NCBI GenBank assembly: GCA_000715855.1 | Contig: KL571205.1 | Coordinates: 18,648-25,295 of the forward strand | Source: Actinoplanes liguriensis | Lineage (GTDB): Bacteria; Actinomycetota; Actinomycetes; Mycobacteriales; Micromonosporaceae | Direction of reading: 5' to 3' | DNA: 6,648 nucleotides | Shown: positions 1 to 5,057 of the stretch, piece after piece | How positions within the stretch are numbered: the first letter of the stretch is position 1 | How the letters are laid out: the number at the start of each line of letters is the position of its first letter | Program-made: the position numbers and the translations under genes | The notes under the pieces: model-generated | What the model was told of the DNA's origin: nothing | The model's input: the letters and a program-made list of their open reading frames with translations, nothing else | Databases searched by the model: none

Positions 1-23
1 TCAGAGATGTGTATAAGAGACAG
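1..23. other. Sequencing adapter remnant (Nextera/Tn5 mosaic end)
   Basis: Bases 5-23 read AGATGTGTATAAGAGACAG, the 19-nt Tn5 mosaic end used in Nextera/tagmentation libraries. It sits at the very edge of the window, as expected for an untrimmed read end carried into a contig. The four bases before it (TCAG) match neither of the two standard Nextera adapter stems I know. Any reading frame starting at the ATG at 9 (peptide MYKRQ...) is an adapter artefact. Confidence 0.95.
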
Positions 24-152
24 CTTCCCGGTACGGCCGGTCAGCGCCCACCCGTGACGCGAAGTGCACTCTGTCGAGCGACTGATTCACGCGCGACAAG
101 GTGGCTAGCGTTTGTGCATTGCTGTCGGCGGCTCGGAACACCTGGGGAGTTC

Positions 153-398
153 ATGACCACTGAGAGTCATCGCTATCAGAGCGAGTTTGCTCGGCGTCAC
201 TTCGCGGCGGGCAAGGCCAAGGGCATGGCCGAGGTGGTGCTTGCGATCCTTGAGGCTCGCGGGATGGAGGCGCCGGAAGGGTTCCGCGCGGAGCTGATCG
301 CCTGCGCTGATCATGACCGGCTGGCTCTCCTGATCCAGCAGGCCGTTGTCGTCGACAAAGCCGGTGACCTGGCCCTCCACAGCGGTTCGGACAGCTAG
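153..398 (+). CDS. Small protein resembling the C-terminal tail of Rpn-type nuclease/transposase-like proteins; probable remnant
   Basis: An 81-aa frame starts at the ATG at 153, with GGGGAG at 144-149 only 3 nt upstream. The frame stays open back to the contig edge, but the ATG at 9 lies inside adapter sequence and is not real. Residues 8-33 (YQSEFARRHF..GKAKG..EVVLAIL) and 34-63 (EARGMEAPEGFRAELIACADHDRLALLIQQA) match, by recall, the conserved tail of large actinobacterial Rpn/PD-(D/E)XK-type proteins: YQSDFARRY, a basic 'GKAEG' helix, then 'LEARG..P...R..I..C.D...L'. Those proteins are usually about 300 aa; no nuclease core is present here. Just upstream, another frame at 107-145 reads SVCALLSAARNTW, which resembles the segment normally preceding this tail. 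This suggests a gene broken by small frameshifts. It converges on the phosphatase gene. The tail resemblance is fairly convincing; whether this is a functional gene is doubtful. Confidence 0.5.
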   Translation: MTTESHRYQSEFARRHFAAGKAKGMAEVVLAILEARGMEAPEGFRAELIACADHDRLALLIQQAVVVDKAGDLALHSGSDS

Positions 399-406
399 GG
401 GCCAGC

Positions 407-440
407 CGGTCACCCGCGTTCGCCCAGGCGCAGGTGACCG
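407..440. terminator. Hairpin between convergent genes, probable bidirectional terminator
   Basis: CGGTCACC (407-414) and GGTGACCG (433-440) form a perfect 8-bp stem. After one C/A mismatch the stem continues with GCG (416-418) pairing CGC (429-431). It lies between the stop of the rightward small gene (398) and the stop of the leftward phosphatase gene (450). Neither side has a T-run, so termination is inferred from position and structure only. Confidence 0.5.
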
Positions 441-449
441 TGGCGTCGC

Positions 450-1193
450 TCAGGCCTCCAGCAGGTGGTGGCGCATCGCGGTTAGTTCGGCGTCGGTGAG
501 GCCGAGGTCGCGCACGTAGTTCTCGACGGAGCCGTGCAGGGCACGCAGGTCGTCGAGGAACATCAGCATCGCGGCGGGCGGGGAGTCGAACATGTGCTCA
601 TTGCCGCGTACGGCATCGGGGTCGGTCTTCAAAAGGTATTCGGTCAGGGGCGCCATCGCGTCGGTGGTGAGCGCGTAATCCTCGGCGATGTCCGCGTCGG
701 AGACGCCGAGCAGGGACAACGTCAGCGCGCAGATCGTGCCGGTCCGGTCCTTGCCGGCCATGCAGTGCACGACGACCGGCGCGGCGGCCGGGTCGGCGAT
801 CAGGCGCAGCGACTCGAGGATGCCCTCGCGCCCGTCCTCGGCGAAGTTCAGGTAGCGGTCGGCGAGCCAGCGCTCGTGCACCGTGCCTTCGGGGTGGGCG
901 ATGCCGTCCCAGTCGATGTGGTTGATGACCAGATTGCGATAGTCGAGCCCGTACCTTTCGTGGACGCGGCCGAACTTGTCGACCTCGAACGGCCGGCGCA
1001 GGTCGATGACGGTCCGGATGCCGAGGGCGGTGAATGCGGCGGTGTCGGCCTCGCCGATGCGGTGCAGCGAGTCGGCCCGGAAGAGCCGTCGCCATCGGAC
1101 GGTGCGACCGTCGAGGCCGGTGTAGCCACCGACGTCGCGGAAGTTGTAGGTCGCGGAGAAGCCGAGATTTCGCGAGTACTGTTCAGCAACCAC
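450..1193 (-). CDS. PtpB-like tyrosine/phosphoinositide-type protein phosphatase
   Basis: A 247-aa protein of the MptpB-like (Y_phosphatase3) family, which hydrolyses phosphotyrosine and in some members phosphoserine or phosphoinositides. The catalytic P-loop is residues 143-152, HCMAGKDRTG: nucleophile Cys144, phosphate-binding Arg150, and the K-D pair after the glycine that marks the PtpB group and separates it from classical PTPs. The N-terminal family signature NFRDVGGY is at 17-24, FRADSLHR at 38-45 and VIDLRRPFEV at 62-71. Length fits the family and all key residues are present. No signal peptide or membrane segment is visible, so it is probably cytoplasmic unless exported without a classical signal. 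The GTG start at 1193 was chosen because an actinobacterial -10 (TAGGTT) lies 6 nt upstream, typical of leaderless messages. A GGAGG (1207-1211) is 13 nt away, too distant to be a good ribosome site. The gene is divergent from the 1391 gene. Substrate is not predictable from sequence. Confidence 0.9.
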   Translation of the reverse strand: MVAEQYSRNLGFSATYNFRDVGGYTGLDGRTVRWRRLFRADSLHRIGEADTAAFTALGIRTVIDLRRPFEVDKFGRVHERYGLDYRNLVINHIDWDGIAHPEGTVHERWLADRYLNFAEDGREGILESLRLIADPAAAPVVVHCMAGKDRTGTICALTLSLLGVSDADIAEDYALTTDAMAPLTEYLLKTDPDAVRGNEHMFDSPPAAMLMFLDDLRALHGSVENYVRDLGLTDAELTAMRHHLLEA

Positions 1194-1199
1194 GTGCCC

Positions 1200-1205
1200 A
1201 ACCTA
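1200..1205 (-). promoter_or_regulatory. Candidate leaderless -10 element of the phosphatase gene
   Basis: On the minus strand TAGGTT (TAnnnT pattern) is followed by GGGCAC and then the GTG start at 1193. This places the expected transcription start at or next to the start codon. I see no good -35 hexamer 16-18 bp upstream; that position falls inside the 12-bp inverted repeat described separately. Confidence 0.5.
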
Positions 1206-1206
1206 T

Positions 1207-1236
1207 CCTCCGGGGTCGATGGCACGACCCCGGAGG
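1207..1236. repeat. Perfect 12-bp inverted repeat, candidate operator
   Basis: CCTCCGGGGTCG (1207-1218), a 6-nt spacer ATGGCA, then its exact reverse complement CGACCCCGGAGG (1225-1236). It begins one base beyond the phosphatase -10 and covers the -35 region, inside the 197-nt divergent intergenic region. No transcript from a neighbouring gene needs to end here and no T-run follows, so an operator is more likely than a terminator. Apart from this repeat and the phosphatase -10, I see nothing convincing in 1194-1390. Confidence 0.6.
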
Positions 1237-1390
1237 GCGGCCGTCTCAGAGGTCGATCACGTGCAGGGCGGGCGAGCTGTCCGGACCGAGCTCGCAGCGG
1301 TTCGCCGGCGCGGATCGGTCGTGAGGTGACTTCGCTTTCCCACGGACAAGGCGGTATCCATGCTCGATCGGTACCTCGTCAGGTGAGCCT

Positions 1391-1816
1391 GTGAGCCGCC
1401 CGGCTGAGCGGTCGCCGACGCCGGGGACGTTCGCCGGCGAGGTGCGGCGGCAGTTCGGACCGGTCGCCCTCGGCTGGGGTCTCGACGACCCGGCCGAGGA
1501 CGACACCGTCCTGCCGTCGCTCGAATATCGCGGGGACCGGCTGAGCTACGACTGGATGCTCGACCCGGGGGACGGCGCCGTGTCGGTGTCCGTCCGGTTG
1601 ATCGTGGCCGGTGGCGTCCTGCACGGGTGGCTGGAGGAGATCGTGGCCGGCTCCGGGCTGGGTGTGCGTCAGGACGTCCGCGCTCACCCTCCGGCGGCGG
1701 CGGTCGCGTCGCACATCGCGTGGCTGACCCGGCTGCACCCGATGCTGACCGGCCCCGGCGCGGAGGAGTTCCTGGAGCGCGCCGGCGCCCGCAAAGCCAC
1801 CCCTGACCTCGCATGA
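1391..1816 (+). CDS. Unrecognised 141-aa protein
   Basis: The GTG start at 1391 is preceded by AGGTGAG (1381-1387) with a 3-nt gap, and codon use matches the neighbours, so this is very probably a real gene. I do not recognise the family. The first 14 residues are polar and likely disordered. Residues 15-35 hold EVRRQFGPVALGWGLDD. Residues 42-82 alternate in a way that suggests antiparallel beta strands (SLEYRGDRLSYDWML, then VSVSVRLIVAGGVLHGWLEE). Residues 100-135 look helical (AVASHIAWLTRLHPML, EEFLERAGA). There is no signal peptide, membrane segment, cysteine or obvious catalytic motif. A small cytoplasmic alpha/beta protein is the most that can be said. It is divergent from the phosphatase and lies upstream of cimA in the same direction, but the 230-nt gap holding cimA's own leader argues against a shared operon. 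Confidence 0.75.
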   Translation: MSRPAERSPTPGTFAGEVRRQFGPVALGWGLDDPAEDDTVLPSLEYRGDRLSYDWMLDPGDGAVSVSVRLIVAGGVLHGWLEEIVAGSGLGVRQDVRAHPPAAAVASHIAWLTRLHPMLTGPGAEEFLERAGARKATPDLA

Positions 1817-1859
1817 CGGTCGTGCCTCCGACGCTGTGACGGGCGGGCGGTGCCTCGTA

Positions 1860-1895
1860 CGTCTCAAGTTGTGGGTTTTTTCGTCTCACGGTGTG
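1860..1895. repeat. Direct repeat with 22-bp period upstream of the cimA leader
   Basis: CGTCTCAAGTTGTG (1860-1873) recurs as CGTCTCACGGTGTG (1882-1895), 12 of 14 positions identical, exactly 22 bp apart (two helical turns). A six-T tract lies between the copies. The second copy falls where the -35 of the inferred cimA leader promoter should be. This layout suits a transcription factor binding one DNA face in tandem. The binding protein is unknown, and the sequence does not look like the PHO box to me. Confidence 0.45.
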
Positions 1896-1904
1896 TGCGC
1901 GTGG

Positions 1905-1910
1905 CATGCT
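1905..1910 (+). promoter_or_regulatory. Weak candidate -10 element of the cimA leader transcript
   Basis: CATGCT is followed after 7 nt by the GTG at 1918, the spacing seen at the other leaderless-type promoters in this window. The first base departs from TAnnnT, and I find no clear -35 apart from the second direct-repeat copy. Placed by geometry more than by sequence quality. Confidence 0.3.
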
Positions 1911-1917
1911 ACGAACC

Positions 1918-1950
1918 GTGACCCACCTCGTGCTGATTATTCGCACCTAG
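1918..1950 (+). CDS. Candidate leader peptide MTHLVLIIRT for cimA attenuation
   Basis: A ten-codon frame, GTG ACC CAC CTC GTG CTG ATT ATT CGC ACC TAG, encodes MTHLVLIIRT. Six consecutive residues (Leu-Val-Leu-Ile-Ile after His, with Leu first) are branched-chain amino acids, the end products of the pathways cimA feeds. The two Ile codons are ATT, whereas the Ile codons I read in cimA are ATC. The TAG stop touches a hairpin (1950-1979), followed directly by a terminator (1981-2009) ahead of cimA. This is the standard layout of transcription attenuation by ribosome stalling, known for ilv/leu and trp leaders in actinomycetes. The frame could also start at ATG 1906, giving MLRTVTHLVLIIRT, but no ribosome site precedes that ATG, while the GTG fits a leaderless start. 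Confidence 0.65.
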   Translation: MTHLVLIIRT

Positions 1951-1979
1951 CGCGCCGGCTGACGACTTCGCCGACGCGC
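1950..1979 (+). promoter_or_regulatory. Leader hairpin between the peptide stop and the attenuator
   Basis: GCGCGCCGGC (1950-1959) pairs with GCCGACGCGC (1970-1979) over 10 positions with one C/A mismatch and a 10-nt loop. Its 5' arm starts in the TAG stop of the leader peptide, so a ribosome held at the Ile codons (1936-1941) would overlap it. I could not find a clean antiterminator that uses both this hairpin and the terminator arm. Confidence 0.5.
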
Positions 1980-1980
1980 A

Positions 1981-2009
1981 GACCTCCCGCATCCGCGGGG
2001 GGTCTTTTT
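1981..2009 (+). terminator. Intrinsic terminator (attenuator) in the cimA leader
   Basis: GACCTCCCGC (1981-1990), loop ATCC, GCGGGGGGTC (1995-2004) form a 10-bp stem with one G-T wobble, followed at once by TTTTT (2005-2009). It is the only textbook rho-independent terminator in the window. It lies 37 nt before the cimA start and 30 nt after the leader peptide stop, so it is best read as an attenuator rather than the end of the 1391 gene, although it could also serve that gene. Confidence 0.8.
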
Positions 2010-2046
2010 GTTGCTGTGTGGGTGACCGACTGAAAGGACCTCCCCG

Positions 2047-3621
2047 ATGGACTACCAGGTGTTCGACACGACGCTGCGCGATGGTGGGCAGCGCGAGGGA
2101 ATCAGCTACACGGTCGCCGACAAGCTCGCCGTCGCCCGGCTGCTGGACGAGTTCGGCGTCGGTTTCATCGAGGGTGGCTGGCCGGGCGCCATGCCCAAGG
2201 ACACCGAGTTCTTCGAACGCGCGAAGACCGAGCTGGAGTTGAAACACGCGGTCCTGGTCGCGTTCGGGTCGACCCGCAAGGCCAATGTCGACGTCGCCGG
2301 GGACGCGCAGGTCAAGGCGCTGCTGGACGCGGGCACCCCGGTGGTCTGCGTGGTCGCCAAGTCGGACGTCCGGCACGTGGAGCGGGCGCTGCGCACCACG
2401 CCGGAGGAGAACCTGGCGATGGTCCGGGACACGGTCCAGCACCTGGTCGCGAACGGGCGCCGCGCGTTCGTGGACTGCGAGCACTTCTTCGACGGCTTCC
2501 GGTTCGACCCGGAGTACACGGCGAGCGTGGTGTCGGCCGCGATCGACGCCGGCGCCGAGCGCGTGATCATGTGCGACACCAACGGCGGCATGCTCCCCTC
2601 GATGATCACCAAGGCGATCAACGAGGTGGTCGAGCGCACCGGGGTGAGCGCCGACCGGCTCGGCATCCACTGCCAGAACGACACCGCATGCGCGGTCGCG
2701 AACACGGTCGCCGCGGTCGAGGCCGGGGTGAGGCACTTCCAGTGCACCGCGAACGGCTACGGCGAGCGCCCCGGCAACGCCGACCTGTTCGCGGTGGTCA
2801 GCAACCTGCAACTCAAGCTCGGGCTGAAGGTCCTACCGGACGGATGCCTGGAGAAGGCGACGCGGGTCTCGACCGCGCTCGCCGAGATCGCCAATATCGC
2901 CCCCGACACCCACCAGGCCTATGTCGGGGCCGCGGCGTTCGCTCACAAGGCGGGCCTGCACGCGAGTGCGATCAAGGTGGATCCGCTGCTGTACAACCAC
3001 GTCGACCCGTCGGTTGTCGGCAACGACATGCGGATCCTGGTGACCGAGATGGCCGGCCGGGCCAGCATCGAGCTCAAGAGCCGTGAACTCGGCATCGACC
3101 TGGCCGGCCATCCGGACACCCTCTCCACCGTCACCCAGCGGGTCAAGGACCTGGAGGCCGAGGGCTGGTCGTTCGAGGCCGCCGACGCCTCGTTCGAGCT
3201 GCTCGTGCGCGATGAGCTGCCGGGCGACGAGGTCACCCGGCCGTTCACGCTGGAGTCGTGGCGGGTGCTGGTCGAGCACCGCGAGGACGACAAGGTGATC
3301 TCCGAGGCGACCGTCAAGGTCCGGGTCAAGGGTGAGCGGGTGATCGCGACCGCCGAGGGTGTCGGCCCGGTCAACGCGCTCGACGAGGCCCTGCGCAGCG
3401 CGCTCTCCAACCACTATCCGGCGCTGAAGTCGTTCGAGCTGACCGACTTCAAGGTACGGATCCTGGAGGGCACCCACGGCACCAACGCGATCACCCGCGT
3501 CCTGCTGGAGACCGGTGACCACCAGCGCGAGTGGACCACGGTCGGCGTGCACGAGAACATCGTCGAGGCGAGCTGGACGGCCCTGGTCGACGCCCTCACC
3601 TATGGGTTGAGCAAGAGCTGA
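2047..3621 (+). CDS. cimA: Citramalate synthase
   Basis: A 524-aa enzyme of the CimA branch of the 2-isopropylmalate synthase/homocitrate synthase (HMGL-like) family. It condenses pyruvate with acetyl-CoA to (R)-citramalate, the first step of the threonine-independent route to 2-oxobutyrate and isoleucine; LeuCD and LeuB normally do the next steps. Residues 7-13 DTTLRDG carry the catalytic Arg11 and metal-binding Asp12. FIEGGWPG at 40-47, HCQND at 208-212 and GYGERPGNAD at 237-246 complete the TIM-barrel active site. AFAHKAGLHASA at 297-308 marks the linker, and about 390-524 is the C-terminal allosteric domain. Length is normal for long CimA proteins. ATG 2047 is preceded by AAAGGA (2033-2038) at 8 nt. 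The usual second His of the HxHND metal motif is Gln210 here. Expression is probably set by the attenuator upstream. 2-Isopropylmalate synthase is less likely because of the DTTLRDGGQ..G.S and FIEGGWPG signatures. Confidence 0.92.
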   Translation: MDYQVFDTTLRDGGQREGISYTVADKLAVARLLDEFGVGFIEGGWPGAMPKDTEFFERAKTELELKHAVLVAFGSTRKANVDVAGDAQVKALLDAGTPVVCVVAKSDVRHVERALRTTPEENLAMVRDTVQHLVANGRRAFVDCEHFFDGFRFDPEYTASVVSAAIDAGAERVIMCDTNGGMLPSMITKAINEVVERTGVSADRLGIHCQNDTACAVANTVAAVEAGVRHFQCTANGYGERPGNADLFAVVSNLQLKLGLKVLPDGCLEKATRVSTALAEIANIAPDTHQAYVGAAAFAHKAGLHASAIKVDPLLYNHVDPSVVGNDMRILVTEMAGRASIELKSRELGIDLAGHPDTLSTVTQRVKDLEAEGWSFEAADASFELLVRDELPGDEVTRPFTLESWRVLVEHREDDKVISEATVKVRVKGERVIATAEGVGPVNALDEALRSALSNHYPALKSFELTDFKVRILEGTHGTNAITRVLLETGDHQREWTTVGVHENIVEASWTALVDALTYGLSKS

Positions 3622-3657
3622 GATGAGCTGAGCCTGATTGCTCCGCTTCGCTCCGCG

Positions 3658-3759
3658 GGTGATTGCCTGGTAACCGGTGAGTTGGCAGTCGGTTTCCCGC
3701 CACCCGCAAACCCCGCGGGCGTCGACAAACCGGCTACCAACTCACCGGCGGCAATCACC
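3658..3759. repeat. Long imperfect palindrome between convergent cimA and thrS, likely bidirectional terminator
   Basis: The outer arms GGTGATTGCC (3658-3667) and GGCAATCACC (3750-3759) are perfect complements. After a 6-nt versus 1-nt bulge, 3674-3695 pairs with 3727-3748 at 20 of 22 positions. Inside the loop a further hairpin forms from CCCGC (3703-3707) and GCGGG (3715-3719). The right arm overlaps the thrS stop codon (3755-3757). There is no T-run on either side. Position between two converging genes favours transcription termination for both; a mobile palindromic unit is the alternative. Bases 3622-3657 hold only a short CTCCGCTTCGCTCCGC motif. Confidence 0.65.
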
Positions 3760-4924
3760 GGGCGGCGGCGACCGCGCTGATCAGTGCGATCGCCTCCGCC
3801 TCCGGCATGGGGTCGAGCTGACGTCCACCCCGCAGCCGCAGTGAGACCAGGCCTTCCTCCCGGGCGCCGATCACCGCGATGTACGGGACCTTCGCCGCCG
3901 CCCGGATCCGGGCCCCGAGCGAGCCGTCCCGGAATTCGACGGCGCGCAGTCCGGCGGCGACCGCCGAGGCCGCGAACGACGACTCGACGCCGACGGGCAG
4001 GACGGCGAGCTGGACCGGGGCGTACCAGACCGGGAACGCCCCCTCGTGCTCCTCGATGAGCTGCCCGAACAGCCGTTCCATCGACCCGGCCAGACTCCGG
4101 TGCACCATCACCGGGCGGGCCTTGGCGCCGGACGCGTCGATGTAGGTCAGGTCGAATCGCTCCGGCTGGTGGAAGTCGATCTGGACGGTGGCGATGGTCC
4201 ATTCCCGTCCGGCGGCATCGGCCACCTGCACGTCGATCTTGGGGCCGTAGAACGCGGCTTCTCCGGTCTTCACGACGTACTGAATCGAAGCGTCGGAGAG
4301 CGCGCCCCGCAGCAAGGCCTCCGATTGCGCCCAGCTCTCGTCGTCGCCGCCGTATTTCTTGTCCGGCCCGCGCAGCGAGAGCTGATAGCTCGCGGGCCGC
4401 AGGCCGAGCGCCGCATGCGATTCCCGCATCAGCCGCAGCACGCCGGCGACCTCCGCCGCGGCTTCGGAGGGCGGGCAGAAGATGTGCGAGTCGTTGAGGG
4501 CGATCGAGCGGACCCGGGAAAGACCGCCGAGCACGCCGGAGCGCTCCTGGCGATACATCTGTCCCAGTTCGGCGATTCGCAAGGGCATTTCGCGGTACGA
4601 CCGTTGCCGCGCCTTGAAGATGAGCGCGTGATGCGGGCACAGGCTCGGCCGCAGCATCAGCTCGTCGTCGCCGACCGGCATCGGTGGGAACATGTCGCCG
4701 GAGAAGTTCGCCAGGTGCCCGGAGAGCTCGAACATCTGGCGTTTGCCCAGCACGGGGGAGTAGACGTGCTGGTAGCCGTTGCGGCGTTCGAGCTCGTAGA
4801 GGTACGACTCGACCTCGCGGCGCGCGGCGGCGCCGGCCGGGAGCCAGAACGGCAGCCCCGCGCCGATCAGCGGATCGGAGTCGAAGAGGTCGAGCTCGCG
4901 CCCGAGTTTGCGGTGGTCGATCAT
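3755..4924 (-). CDS. Threonyl-tRNA synthetase lacking TGS and editing domains
   Basis: A 389-aa class II aminoacyl-tRNA synthetase that would charge tRNA-Thr using ATP. It begins at DHRKLGRELDLF, the exact start of the ThrRS catalytic core, so the N-terminal TGS and the N2 editing domain of the usual 640-690 aa enzyme are absent. The core looks intact: zinc ligands Cys96, His147 and His275; motif 2 YRQE with Arg125; the GPKIDVQV strand at 227-234; motif 3 GSMERLFG with Arg284. Residues about 300-389 form a slightly short anticodon-binding domain. ATG 4924 has AGGGGA (4931-4936) 6 nt upstream. The in-frame TGA at 4994 and the neighbouring gene beyond it leave no room for a missing N-terminus. 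Without editing it could mischarge serine. It is probably a second, inducible or resistance-type ThrRS beside a full-length copy elsewhere. A leader with Thr codons precedes it. Confidence 0.9.
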   Translation of the reverse strand: MIDHRKLGRELDLFDSDPLIGAGLPFWLPAGAAARREVESYLYELERRNGYQHVYSPVLGKRQMFELSGHLANFSGDMFPPMPVGDDELMLRPSLCPHHALIFKARQRSYREMPLRIAELGQMYRQERSGVLGGLSRVRSIALNDSHIFCPPSEAAAEVAGVLRLMRESHAALGLRPASYQLSLRGPDKKYGGDDESWAQSEALLRGALSDASIQYVVKTGEAAFYGPKIDVQVADAAGREWTIATVQIDFHQPERFDLTYIDASGAKARPVMVHRSLAGSMERLFGQLIEEHEGAFPVWYAPVQLAVLPVGVESSFAASAVAAGLRAVEFRDGSLGARIRAAAKVPYIAVIGAREEGLVSLRLRGGRQLDPMPEAEAIALISAVAAAR

Positions 4925-4928
4925 GGCA

Positions 4929-4952
4929 GGTCCCCTCGATGAGGACCCCGCG
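4929..4952 (-). promoter_or_regulatory. Shine-Dalgarno region of thrS with self-complementary cover
   Basis: On the minus strand GGTCC (4947-4943) can pair with GGACC (4933-4929), plus TC with GA inside, which would bury the AGGGGA ribosome site at 4936-4931. On the plus strand the octamer GGACCCCG at 4943-4950 is repeated at 4963-4970. Both copies can therefore compete for the same CGGGGTC partner at 4981-4987, so pairing upstream would change access to the ribosome site. Confidence 0.4.
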
Positions 4953-4963
4953 CGACCGACCCG

Positions 4964-4987
4964 GACCCCGAGCGATCGCCCGGGGTC
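4964..4987 (-). promoter_or_regulatory. Near-perfect 24-nt palindromic hairpin in the thrS leader
   Basis: In transcript sense, GACCCCGGGC, loop GATC, GCTCGGGGTC form a 10-bp stem with one G-U wobble. It starts 6 nt after the leader peptide stop and has no following U-run, so it is not a standard intrinsic terminator. Its 5' arm can alternatively pair with the repeat next to the thrS ribosome site. Confidence 0.5.
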
Positions 4988-4993
4988 GTGAAG

Positions 4994-5050
4994 TCAGCGC
5001 GACTCGACGCCGGGGTGTCCCGGCGTGGTCGTGAACGCGCTGCTGTGCAT
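4994..5050 (-). CDS. Candidate threonine leader peptide MHSSAFTTTPGHPGVESR for thrS
   Basis: An 18-codon frame starts at ATG 5050 and ends at TGA 4994-4996, in the same frame as thrS and 69 nt before its ATG. It contains three consecutive Thr codons (ACG ACC ACG, 5032-5024). The third Thr codon is the first codon of a perfect 8-bp hairpin: in transcript sense ACGCCGGG (5026-5019) pairs with CCCGGCGT (5014-5007) around a 4-nt loop. A ribosome waiting for charged tRNA-Thr would hold that hairpin open. A -10 element, TAGTCT, lies 7 nt before the ATG, so the peptide is probably translated from the very 5' end of the message. Downstream lie a 10-bp hairpin and competing repeats reaching the thrS ribosome site. 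I infer induction of thrS when tRNA-Thr is uncharged. The frame and structures are seen; the mechanism is inferred. Confidence 0.65.
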   Translation of the reverse strand: MHSSAFTTTPGHPGVESR

Positions 5051-5057
5051 GCCGCAG

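Noticed and set aside
9..152. N-terminal extension of the first gene beginning MYKRQ
   Set aside because: The ATG and first residues come from the Tn5/Nextera mosaic end, not the genome.
1360..1386. Eight-codon upstream frame MLDRYLVR before the 1391 gene
   Set aside because: No codon bias toward one amino acid, no attenuator hairpin and no ribosome site; likely chance.
534..1394. 286-aa plus-strand open frame antisense to the phosphatase gene
   Set aside because: The opposite strand encodes an intact PtpB-like enzyme with all active-site residues; the plus frame has biased low-complexity composition.
1906..1917. ATG 1906 as start of the cimA leader peptide
   Set aside because: Not excluded, but no ribosome site precedes it, and the GTG at 1918 has leaderless-type spacing to CATGCT.
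1909..2811. 300-aa minus-strand open frame over the 5' part of cimA
   Set aside because: Antisense to a clear enzyme gene; its Arg/His/Val-rich composition is typical of a GC-rich shadow and no motif is visible.
3600..4640. 346-aa minus-strand frame overlapping thrS
   Set aside because: Arg/Gly-rich out-of-frame translation of the ThrRS gene.
4925..5050. T-box riboswitch before thrS
   Set aside because: I find no T-box consensus sequence or stem I specifier loop, and the leader is too short; a peptide leader explains the region better.
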